Source: Streptomyces ambofaciens ATCC 23877
GTDB taxonomy: Bacteria > Actinomycetota > Actinomycetes > Streptomycetales > Streptomycetaceae
NCBI RefSeq assembly: GCF_001267885.1
Contig: NZ_CP012382.1
Coordinates: forward strand, 5,815,001-5,879,000
Length of the DNA: 64,000 nucleotides
Direction of reading: 5' to 3'
Every line of letters starts with the position of its first letter. The stretch's first letter is position 1. A program made the translations under genes and the position numbers. Shown piece by piece: positions 21,027 to 27,699 of this stretch. Below the pieces are notes generated by a model. The model was given only the letters and a program-made list of their open reading frames with translations. It did not search any database and was not told where the DNA came from.

Positions 21027-21032
21027 GCGGGG

Positions 21033-21986
21033 TCAGCCGAGGGAACGTCCGTACGCGCGGAGTGTGCGCAGGGCCTCCAGCGTCACCCCTGGGCGGGCTT
21101 CCAGGGCGGGGGCAGGCGCCCAGTGGCGCCAGCGGACGGGCCAGCCTCCGTCCTCGTCCTGCGCCGACGCGAGGAAGTCGAGGGAGCGGGCCATCTCGTC
21201 GTCCGTGAACCACGCGCGCGCGAGGGAGTGCGGATGCCTCGCGTAGTCGTGGGGGAAGTGGTGCTCGCCCGGGGCGTAGCCGGGGGAGACCGGGTACGCG
21301 TCGAGGTCGTCCGGGTCCAGCGCCGCGAGGCGCTGCTCGCGCACCAGGTGGCCCAGCCGGTCGGCTGCGGCCTGGGCGCGGGGGCGGTCGGGGGCGGCGT
21401 CCAGGAAGGCCACGGCGGCCTCGACCTCGTAGGGGTGCGAGGTCGTCAGCGATTCGACCGCCTGCCAGCAGAAGTCCGTGGCCCGGAAGAGCCAGGCGTG
21501 CCAGACCTCGTTGCGGTGCAGCAGACCGACCACCGGACCGGTGGCGAGAAGCTCGCCGGGCGGGTCGTCGACGACCGGCACGAACGGCGCGGTGGGATAC
21601 CCGCGCTGGCTGGGACGGATCGCCGGCAGGGCACCCTCCGGGGTGGACACGGACGTCAGGTAGCGGCACATCCGCTCCACGCGCTGTCCGCCGCAGCGTC
21701 CCACGGCGTCCAGGACGCGCAGGGCGTGCGCGGTGTGCAGCGGCTGGCTGACCGGACCGCGCAGATCGGGTTCCAGTGCGTGGGCGTATCCACCGTCCTC
21801 GTTGCGGTAGGCGTCCAGCGCGGTCTCCACCGGGTCGGCGGCGCCGCCGCGGAAGTGGAACGCGAAGAGGCGCTGTTCCAGTACGCGCGCGGTGAGCCAG
21901 ACGAAGTGCTCCGCGCGCGCGAGCGGGGAGCGCGCCTCGGAGGTCGGGGGCGACTGGGGGAGTGGGGAAGCTCCGTTTTCGGCCAT
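21033..21986 (-). CDS. Prenyltransferase/terpene-cyclase-like alpha-toroid protein
   Basis: A 317-residue protein of repeated helical segments with Gly/Trp-rich turns such as YRNEDGGYAHALEPDLRGP and SAQDEDGGWPVRWRHWAP, reminiscent of the QW motifs of the prenyltransferase/squalene-cyclase toroid fold. No DXDD cyclase acid or other catalytic signature stands out, so the enzymatic role is unknown. ATG at 21986. It lies divergent from the DUF3046 gene with about 80 bp between and overlaps nothing. Conserved in Streptomyces upstream of recA. Confidence 0.8.
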   Translation of the reverse strand: MAENGASPLPQSPPTSEARSPLARAEHFVWLTARVLEQRLFAFHFRGGAADPVETALDAYRNEDGGYAHALEPDLRGPVSQPLHTAHALRVLDAVGRCGGQRVERMCRYLTSVSTPEGALPAIRPSQRGYPTAPFVPVVDDPPGELLATGPVVGLLHRNEVWHAWLFRATDFCWQAVESLTTSHPYEVEAAVAFLDAAPDRPRAQAAADRLGHLVREQRLAALDPDDLDAYPVSPGYAPGEHHFPHDYARHPHSLARAWFTDDEMARSLDFLASAQDEDGGWPVRWRHWAPAPALEARPGVTLEALRTLRAYGRSLG

Positions 21987-22066
21987 GGTCAGACCGTAGG
22001 GCGGAAAGCGGTACCGGCACCCGGTCCCGGCTCAGGGCCCACCCTCAGGGGCGGGATACTGGAGTC

Positions 22067-22261
22067 ATGCGGTTGACGGTCTTCTGGGAGCGGATGACGG
22101 ATCACTTCGGTCCGGGCTACGCCGACACCTTCGCGCACGATCACGTGATGTCGGAGCTGGGCGGGCGTACGGTGCACGAGGCGCTGGACGCCGGCTGGGA
22201 CGCCAAGGACGTGTGGCAGGTGGTCTGCACCGTCATGAACGTGCCCCGGGAACAGCGCTGA
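22067..22261 (+). CDS. DUF3046 small protein
   Basis: A 64-residue protein, MRLTVFWERMTDHFGPGYAD followed by a DHVMSELGGRTVHEALDAG segment and a helical C-terminus ending PREQR. This matches the DUF3046 family, which sits near recA in most actinomycetes; function unknown. The ATG at 22067 follows a GGAG ribosome site. The AI-2E transporter gene begins about 60 bp downstream. Confidence 0.85.
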   Translation: MRLTVFWERMTDHFGPGYADTFAHDHVMSELGGRTVHEALDAGWDAKDVWQVVCTVMNVPREQR

Positions 22262-22321
22262 CCGGTCACGAAGATCGCCGGACGGTACTCCGCTGTCACC
22301 GGCGTGGGCGAGACTTGCTCC

Positions 22322-23611
22322 GTGGCACCCACTGACGAGACCGGGCAGGCGACCCGGCACGCATCCCCGACCGGCACGACGCCGCCCACCGGGCCCCCGG
22401 CCGACGGCACCGCCGGGCCGGGCGCCCGCATGCCGCGCTGGCTGCCGCGCGCCATGGTGCTGGCCCTCACGCTCATCGCCGTCTTCCAGCTGGGCAGCTG
22501 GGCCTTCCACCAGCTCACCGGCCTGCTGATCAACATCCTCATCGCGTTCTTCCTGGCTCTCGCCATCGAACCCGCGGTGAGCTGGATGGCCGGCCGCGGA
22601 CTGCGCCGCGGGCTGGCCACCTTCCTCGTCTTCCTCGCCGTCCTGGCCGCCGCCGCGGGGTTCGTCACGCTGCTCGGTTCGATGCTGGCGGGCCAGATCG
22701 TCAAGATGGTCGAGGACTTCCCCGACTACCTCGACTCCGTCATCGCCTGGGTCAACGGCCACTTCCACACGGAGTTGAGACGGGTCGACATCCAGGAGGG
22801 ACTGCTCCGCTCCGACTGGTTGCGCAACTACGTGCAGAACAGCGCCACGGGCGTCCTGGACGTGTCGGCCCAGGTCCTGGGCGGCCTGTTCCAGCTTCTG
22901 ACGGTTCTGCTGTTCGCCTTCTACTTCGCCGCCGACGGCCCCCGGCTGCGGCGCGCGCTCTGCTCCGTCCTGCCGCCCGCCCGGCAGGCCGAGGTGCTGC
23001 GCGCGTGGGAGATCGCCGTGGACAAGACCGGCGGTTACCTGTACTCGCGCGGCCTGATGGCGCTGATCTCCGGCATAGCGCACTACATCCTGCTGGAGAT
23101 CCTGGAGGTGCCCTACGCGCCCGCGCTCGCTGTGTGGGTCGGCTTGGTGTCGCAGTTCATCCCCACCATCGGCACCTATCTCGCGGGCGCCCTGCCCATG
23201 CTGATCGCCTTCACGGTCAACCCCTGGTACGCGCTGTGGGTACTGGTCTTCGTGGTGATCTATCAGCAGTTCGAGAACTACGTCCTCCAGCCCAAGCTGA
23301 CGTCCAAGACCGTGGACATCCACCCGGCGGTCGCCTTCGGTTCGGTCGTCGCGGGCGCCGCCCTGCTCGGCGCCGTCGGCGCGCTGATCGCCATTCCGGC
23401 GATCGCCACCCTGCAGGCGTTCCTCGGGGCCTACGTGAAGCGCTACGACGTCACGGACGATCCCCGTGTCCACGGGCGCCGGGGCCGCCGCTCGGTGCCC
23501 GGGACATCGACGCGCCTGCGGAAGCTGTGGGCCCGCCGCCCGGAACACGGCAGTTCCGCAACGGAGGGGGCGGGAGACGGCGGCTCCTCCCAGGGCCGCG
23601 CCGACACGTGA
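22322..23611 (+). CDS. AI-2E family transporter (PerM/YdiK-type membrane protein)
   Basis: Polytopic membrane protein of 429 residues. A short disordered cytoplasmic N-terminus is followed by paired helices (MVLALTLIAVFQLGSWAFHQ, LLINILIAFFLALAIEPAVS, ATFLVFLAVLAAAAGFVTLL), a soluble central segment, and the conserved late helices (LVSQFIPTIGTYLAGALPML, GAALLGAVGALIAIPAIATL). The family exports diverse small molecules or ions; AI-2 itself is not implied. GTG at 22322 chosen; a GTG at 22304 would add 6 residues. The C-terminal 55 residues are basic and disordered. Confidence 0.88.
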   Translation: MAPTDETGQATRHASPTGTTPPTGPPADGTAGPGARMPRWLPRAMVLALTLIAVFQLGSWAFHQLTGLLINILIAFFLALAIEPAVSWMAGRGLRRGLATFLVFLAVLAAAAGFVTLLGSMLAGQIVKMVEDFPDYLDSVIAWVNGHFHTELRRVDIQEGLLRSDWLRNYVQNSATGVLDVSAQVLGGLFQLLTVLLFAFYFAADGPRLRRALCSVLPPARQAEVLRAWEIAVDKTGGYLYSRGLMALISGIAHYILLEILEVPYAPALAVWVGLVSQFIPTIGTYLAGALPMLIAFTVNPWYALWVLVFVVIYQQFENYVLQPKLTSKTVDIHPAVAFGSVVAGAALLGAVGALIAIPAIATLQAFLGAYVKRYDVTDDPRVHGRRGRRSVPGTSTRLRKLWARRPEHGSSATEGAGDGGSSQGRADT

Positions 23612-23632
23612 CGCCGGGGCGGACGCGCGGGG

Positions 23633-23833
23633 TCAGCCCTGCGGCTCCTGTGGCTTGGCGTCGATCTCCCGCAGGTTTCGGTCCTTGAACCCGGTGCGGG
23701 TCTCCGTGCGATGACCGCGGGCGATGTAGTCCCGCATCACCGCCTCGACGGCGTCCTGGGGTGAGCCGATACCGGCCAGGACCATCACTTCCACCACCAG
23801 TTCGGCGTCGAGACCGACGTTGACCTTGGCCAT
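23633..23833 (-). CDS. VapB-like ribbon-helix-helix small protein
   Basis: A 66-residue protein: MAKVNVGLDAELVVEVMVLA, then GSPQDAVEAVMRDYIARGHR and a polar tail. It matches VapB/DUF2191-type antitoxins with a ribbon-helix-helix DNA-binding fold. No PIN-domain VapC toxin is adjacent: the convergent AI-2E gene ends 21 bp away and recA lies on the other side, so it is an orphan. It is divergent from recA, with its start about 90 bp from the recA promoter region. Confidence 0.75.
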   Translation of the reverse strand: MAKVNVGLDAELVVEVMVLAGIGSPQDAVEAVMRDYIARGHRTETRTGFKDRNLREIDAKPQEPQG

Positions 23834-23921
23834 GGTGTCCCCCTCGTCACGTGGCCTCCGCACTCTAGCCACCCGGCCGCCGGGCCGGCGGACGTACGCT
23901 CGGAGGTGCCGCGTGGTGCGC

Positions 23922-23947
23922 TTGACACGAAAATCGAACATCCATTC
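23922..23947 (+). promoter_or_regulatory. recA promoter -35 and SOS box
   Basis: A consensus -35 TTGACA at 23922-23927 is followed by a LexA-type SOS box GAAC-ATCC-ATTC at 23936-23947, one base off the actinobacterial GAAC-N4-GTTC consensus. The box lies in the spacer and -10 zone, where LexA would block RNA polymerase. The -10 itself is not clear (TCTTAT or nearby). Confidence 0.75.
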
Positions 23948-24013
23948 TTATGGAGGCTCTGGCGAGGCTCGTGACGGGCGATTCGACTGGGTTCGGGCGG
24001 ATAAGTGCCCGAG

Positions 24014-24022
24014 TTATCCACA
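24014..24022 (+). promoter_or_regulatory. DnaA box in recA leader
   Basis: Exact DnaA-box 9-mer TTATCCACA within the recA leader, about 90 bp before the ATG. Similar exact 9-mers occur upstream of miaB and hflX. Confidence 0.5.
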
Positions 24023-24111
24023 GGCCGGACCCGCATCAGGGCGGATTGTCAGTGGCAGGCATTAGCGTCTTTGACGTGAAGCGATCGAATCAAGCAAACC
24101 GGGTGGAACCC

Positions 24112-25230
24112 ATGGCAGGAACCGACCGCGAGAAGGCTCTTGACGCCGCACTCGCACAGATTGAACGGCAGTTCGGCAAGGGCGCGGTCATGCGCATGGG
24201 CGACCGGTCGAAGGAGCCCATCGAGGTCATCCCGACCGGGTCGACCGCGCTCGACGTGGCCCTCGGCGTCGGCGGCCTGCCGCGCGGCCGCGTCATCGAG
24301 GTCTACGGTCCGGAGTCCTCCGGTAAGACGACCCTGACCCTGCACGCCGTGGCGAACGCGCAGAAGGCCGGCGGCCAGGTGGCGTTCGTGGACGCGGAGC
24401 ACGCCCTCGACCCCGAGTACGCGCAGAAGCTCGGCGTCGACATCGACAACCTGATCCTGTCCCAGCCGGACAACGGTGAGCAGGCCCTGGAGATCGTGGA
24501 CATGCTGGTCCGCTCCGGCGCCCTCGACCTCATCGTCATCGACTCCGTCGCCGCGCTCGTCCCGCGCGCGGAGATCGAGGGCGAGATGGGTGACAGCCAC
24601 GTCGGTCTCCAGGCCCGGCTGATGAGCCAGGCGCTGCGGAAGATCACCAGCGCGCTCAACCAGTCCAAGACCACCGCGATCTTCATCAACCAGCTCCGCG
24701 AGAAGATCGGCGTCATGTTCGGCTCCCCGGAGACCACGACCGGTGGCCGGGCGCTCAAGTTCTACGCCTCGGTGCGACTCGACATCCGACGCATCGAGAC
24801 GCTCAAGGACGGCACCGACGCGGTCGGCAACCGCACGCGCGTCAAGGTCGTCAAGAACAAGGTCGCGCCGCCCTTCAAGCAGGCCGAGTTCGACATCCTC
24901 TACGGCCAGGGCATCAGCCGCGAGGGCGGCCTGATCGACATGGGCGTGGAGCACGGCTTCGTCCGCAAGGCCGGCGCCTGGTACACGTACGAGGGCGACC
25001 AGCTCGGCCAGGGCAAGGAGAACGCGCGCAACTTCCTGAAGGACAACCCCGACCTCGCCAACGAGATCGAGAAGAAGATCAAGGAGAAGCTGGGCGTCGG
25101 AGTCCGTCCCGAGGAGCCGACGGCCACCGAGTCCGGACCGGACGCCGCGACGGCCGAATCCGCACCGGCGGTGCCCGCGCCCGCGACCGCCAAGGTCACC
25201 AAGGCCAAGGCCGCGGCAGCCAAGAGCTGA
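24112..25230 (+). CDS. recA: Recombinase RecA
   Basis: Recombinase of 372 residues that forms ATP-dependent filaments on single-stranded DNA, drives strand exchange and triggers LexA self-cleavage. Walker A GPESSGKT at residues 66-73, Walker [14 protein letters not shown]-binding loops near [19 protein letters not shown] and [18 protein letters not shown]. The C-terminus has an Ala/Lys/Pro tail typical of Streptomyces ([12 protein letters not shown]). The ATG at 24112 follows GGTGGA; the frame stays open to an ATG at 23950 but that extension has no RecA homology. Transcribed with recX, 3 bp downstream. Confidence 0.98.
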   Translation: MAGTDREKALDAALAQIERQFGKGAVMRMGDRSKEPIEVIPTGSTALDVALGVGGLPRGRVIEVYGPESSGKTTLTLHAVANAQKAGGQVAFVDAEHALDPEYAQKLGVDIDNLILSQPDNGEQALEIVDMLVRSGALDLIVIDSVAALVPRAEIEGEMGDSHVGLQARLMSQALRKITSALNQSKTTAIFINQLREKIGVMFGSPETTTGGRALKFYASVRLDIRRIETLKDGTDAVGNRTRVKVVKNKVAPPFKQAEFDILYGQGISREGGLIDMGVEHGFVRKAGAWYTYEGDQLGQGKENARNFLKDNPDLANEIEKKIKEKLGVGVRPEEPTATESGPDAATAESAPAVPAPATAKVTKAKAAAAKS

Positions 25231-25233
25231 CCC

Positions 25234-26154
25234 GTGACACGACGAACCGACTGGGCCGAGTACGCCTACCCGGATGCCGCTGCGCGCGAGCGTGAGCGGA
25301 GGAGACCGGGTGGCCACGGCTCCGCCGGGACGGACGACGGCGCGTACGGGGCGGCTGCGGCCCCGTACGAGACCGACCTGTCCGCCGCCGCGGATGTCCC
25401 GGCCGGCGTCTTCGCGCCGAACGGCGCGGGGGACATGGACGACACCGAGGGCAGGTACGACACGGGGGAGACGCACGACGCCGGTTCGCCCGGCGGCGGG
25501 GCGCGCCGCGGTGACGGCGGGGCGCCCGGCGGTGGCGGACGGGGCCGGGGAACCGGCGGCGGGCGGGGGCGTCGACGGCGCGAGCCTGCGGAGCCCTTCG
25601 CCGAGGACGGAGGTGACGTCTCCTCGTCGAGGGCCGAGCAGGGGGAGCCTCCGCGGGACCCGGTCGAGCAGGCACGGGCGATCTGCCTGCGCCTGCTCAC
25701 CGGGACCCCGCGCACACGCAGACAACTCGCCGACGCCCTGCGCAAGCGGGAGATCCCCGACGAGGCCGCGGAGGAGGTGCTGTCCCGGTTCGAGGAGGTC
25801 GGGCTGATCAACGACGGCGCCTTCGCCGACGCCTGGGTGGAGTCCCGCCATCACGGGCGTGGTCTGGCCCGGCGCGCGCTCGCCAGGGAACTGCGCACCA
25901 AGGGCGTCGAACCCACGCTCATCGACGCGGCGGTCTCCCGACTGGACTCCGAACAGGAGGAGGAGACGGCACGCGAGCTGGTCGACCGGAAGCTCCGCGC
26001 CACCCGAGGCCTCGACCGCGACAAGAGGCTGCGCCGCCTCGCGGGCATGCTGGCCCGCAAGGGCTACCCCGAGGGCATGGCCCTACGGGTGGTCCGCCAG
26101 GCGCTGGAGGAGGAGGGCGAGGACACGGAGTTCCTCGGCGACGGGGAGTTCTGA
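25234..26154 (+). CDS. recX: Regulatory protein RecX
   Basis: RecA modulator of 306 residues, about twice the usual length. The C-terminal 160 residues are canonical three-helix RecX repeats (AICLRLLTGTPRTRRQLADA, EEVLSRFEEVGLINDGAFAD, GLARRALARELRTKGVEPTL, KRLRRLAGMLARKGYPEGMA). The N-terminal 140 residues are a low-complexity Gly/Arg/Asp-rich extension. The GTG start lies 3 bp after the recA stop, implying tight co-expression. RecX limits RecA filament growth in the family. Confidence 0.94.
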   Translation: MTRRTDWAEYAYPDAAARERERRRPGGHGSAGTDDGAYGAAAAPYETDLSAAADVPAGVFAPNGAGDMDDTEGRYDTGETHDAGSPGGGARRGDGGAPGGGGRGRGTGGGRGRRRREPAEPFAEDGGDVSSSRAEQGEPPRDPVEQARAICLRLLTGTPRTRRQLADALRKREIPDEAAEEVLSRFEEVGLINDGAFADAWVESRHHGRGLARRALARELRTKGVEPTLIDAAVSRLDSEQEEETARELVDRKLRATRGLDRDKRLRRLAGMLARKGYPEGMALRVVRQALEEEGEDTEFLGDGEF

Positions 26155-26386
26155 TCCCCGATGCCTACCGTCCCGGAGGGCTGGCCCGTGCCGGCCGGCT
26201 GACCGCGTCGGCGGGGCCGCCGCGGGTCCGGAGTCGTGCGTCAGGAAGGCGGAGCAGATCGACCACCCTCCGCTCCGCCTGATCACCGAGGGCACCGCAC
26301 ATGCCGCACCGCACATGCCGCACCGCGGTACCGTCCGGCCGACGACCTCCGACTCCCGACTCCGGGGGAGCACGGCTGCAGCCCGG

Positions 26387-26779
26387 CTAGGGGGCGGTCA
26401 CCGGCAGTCCGGCCGCCCGCCACGCCTGGAACCCGCCGATCAGATCGGTGGCCCGGTACAGGCCCAAGCGGTGCAGGGACTCCGCCGCCAGGCTGGAGGC
26501 GTAGCCCTCGTCACACACCACGACCACGCGCAGGTCATGGCCCGTGGCTTCGGGAAGACGGTGGCTGCCCTGCGGATCGAGGCGCCACTCCAGTTCGTTG
26601 CGCTCGACCACCAGGGCGCCGGGGATCACGCCGTCCCGCTCGCGCAGGGCGGCGTACCGGATGTCCACCAGCAGCGCCGCACCGGCCTCGGCGGCCTCGT
26701 ACGCGGCGCGCGGCGCGATCCGCCGGTAGCCGCTGCGCACCCGCTCCAGGAGTGTGTCGATTCCGGTCGGCTCACTCAC
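26387..26779 (-). CDS. Rhodanese-like domain protein
   Basis: A 130-residue single rhodanese domain (AAYEAAEAGAALLVDIRYAA, then VVVVCDEGYASSLAAESLHR). The active-site loop CDEGYAS carries the catalytic cysteine, so sulfur transfer is plausible. The GTG start overlaps the stop of the cysteine dioxygenase gene by 4 bp. Coupling to cysteine dioxygenase suggests a role in cysteine-derived sulfur metabolism. Confidence 0.9.
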   Translation of the reverse strand: MSEPTGIDTLLERVRSGYRRIAPRAAYEAAEAGAALLVDIRYAALRERDGVIPGALVVERNELEWRLDPQGSHRLPEATGHDLRVVVVCDEGYASSLAAESLHRLGLYRATDLIGGFQAWRAAGLPVTAP

Positions 26780-27303
26780 TGCCAGTCCTCCGGGCGCTCG
26801 ACCTGCTCCAGCCGCAGGGTCTGTCCGGTGCGGCTGTAGCGGCGGATCTGCGGCAGGGGCGGGTAGTAGGCGTGTACGGAGACCGCGTGCCGGTCGGGCG
26901 ACTCGTTGAGCACCTCGTGCACGTGATGCCGGCCGAAGGCACGTCCTTCTCCGGCCGACAGCCGGCGCTCCCGGTCCACGCCGTCGGTGAGTTCCAGGGT
27001 CTTCCAGCCGTCGGTGGGCAGGCGGGCGGCGAGGGCATGCTCCGTGAGCTCGCCCGCGGCGGTCACGAAGGCGCCGACGGACTCGGCGTGGTCGTGCCAG
27101 CCGGTGCCCGTGCCGGGCGGCCAGCCGATCAGCCAGGCCTCGCTGCCGCCCGGTCCGGCCAGCCGCACCCAGGTGCGACCCTCGGGGTCGAGCGGCAGGG
27201 AGGCGATCAGGTCCGCGTCGGCGGCCGTGCGCCGTACGAAGTCGAGGAGTTCTGCCTGGGTGGGAGTGGACGCGGCCACGGGGGCAGGTGAGGAGACAGA
27301 CAC
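26776..27303 (-). CDS. Cysteine dioxygenase-family cupin
   Basis: A 175-residue cupin of the type I cysteine dioxygenase family, which oxidises cysteine to cysteine sulfinate with non-haem iron. The cupin motif 1 is present (TGWHDHAESVGAFVTAAGEL, giving the HxH pair) and a third histidine lies in FGRHHVHEVLNES. The GTG at 27303 starts MSVSSPAPVAAS. It is coupled to the rhodanese gene and preceded by a cysteine-rich uORF (27382-27468), suggesting cysteine-responsive attenuation. Confidence 0.9.
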   Translation of the reverse strand: MSVSSPAPVAASTPTQAELLDFVRRTAADADLIASLPLDPEGRTWVRLAGPGGSEAWLIGWPPGTGTGWHDHAESVGAFVTAAGELTEHALAARLPTDGWKTLELTDGVDRERRLSAGEGRAFGRHHVHEVLNESPDRHAVSVHAYYPPLPQIRRYSRTGQTLRLEQVERPEDWQ

Positions 27304-27321
27304 GGGTACCGTCCTGGGGGT

Positions 27322-27380
27322 TTCGCAAGGGAGCGCGCGGCAGTACGCCCGGAGCGGCGCGCGAGGGGAAGGGATGCGAA
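27322..27380 (-). promoter_or_regulatory. Nested inverted repeats between cysteine uORF and dioxygenase gene
   Basis: TTCGCA (27322-27327) pairs with TGCGAA (27375-27380), and inside it GCGCGC (27333-27338) pairs with GCGCGC (27357-27362). The structure would form in the mRNA directly after the uORF stop and ahead of the dioxygenase ribosome site, as expected for an attenuator. Confidence 0.5.
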
Positions 27381-27381
27381 G

Positions 27382-27468
27382 TCAGCAGGACGGGCGACAC
27401 ACGCAGCCCGCATAGCGGACGAGGTCCATATGGACCCTCCGCCACAGGCGCACATGGGTGTCGGTCAC
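27382..27468 (-). CDS. Cysteine-rich leader peptide (putative attenuator uORF)
   Basis: A 28-codon frame, GTG ACC GAC ACC CAT ... TGC TGA, encoding MTDTHVRLWRRVHMDLV followed by RYAGCVCRPSC. Three of the last seven residues are cysteine. The RRVHMDLVR segment matches the small leader peptides found before sulfur-metabolism genes in Streptomyces. A -35 TTGACC (27499-27504) and -10 TCTACT (27476-27481), read on the minus strand with a 17-bp spacer, place the likely transcript start at or next to the GTG, so the mRNA is probably leaderless. It ends about 78 bp before the cysteine dioxygenase start. Confidence 0.75.
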   Translation of the reverse strand: MTDTHVRLWRRVHMDLVRYAGCVCRPSC

Positions 27469-27475
27469 GCTCCGG

Positions 27476-27504
27476 AGTAGACCACGGAGGTGTCGGCCGG
27501 TCAA
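27476..27504 (-). promoter_or_regulatory. Promoter of the cysteine uORF / dioxygenase operon
   Basis: Read on the minus strand: -35 TTGACC at 27504-27499, 17-bp spacer, -10 TCTACT at 27481-27476. The uORF GTG at 27468 lies 7 bases past the -10, the usual position of a transcription start for leaderless mRNA. Confidence 0.55.
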
Positions 27505-27605
27505 CTCACCGTCACCATACGGACAGCGACCGACCGTGCCGACAGTCCTACACGGTCCTCCGGCGGAGCGCGGGCCCGTGATGGTCGGATGCCGCGCCGG
27601 CCACG

Positions 27606-27677
27606 CAGCCGACCGCGTGACCGGCAGACGACCGACCGCGCGGCAGGCAGACAGCCGACCGCGTGACCGGCAGACGA
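27606..27677. repeat. 26-bp direct repeat, 46 bp apart
   Basis: An identical 26-mer beginning CAGCCGACCGCGTGACCGGC occurs at 27606-27631 and 27652-27677, with a degenerate partial copy between. It lies between the dioxygenase promoter and the 3' end of the monooxygenase gene. Confidence 0.85.
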
Positions 27678-27699
27678 TCGCCGGGAGCCGGAGGTCCGG

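Noticed and set aside
23950..24111. In-frame N-terminal extension of recA from an upstream ATG
   Set aside because: No homology to RecA, overlaps the promoter and leader region; the ATG at 24112 has a ribosome site and gives the canonical N-terminus.
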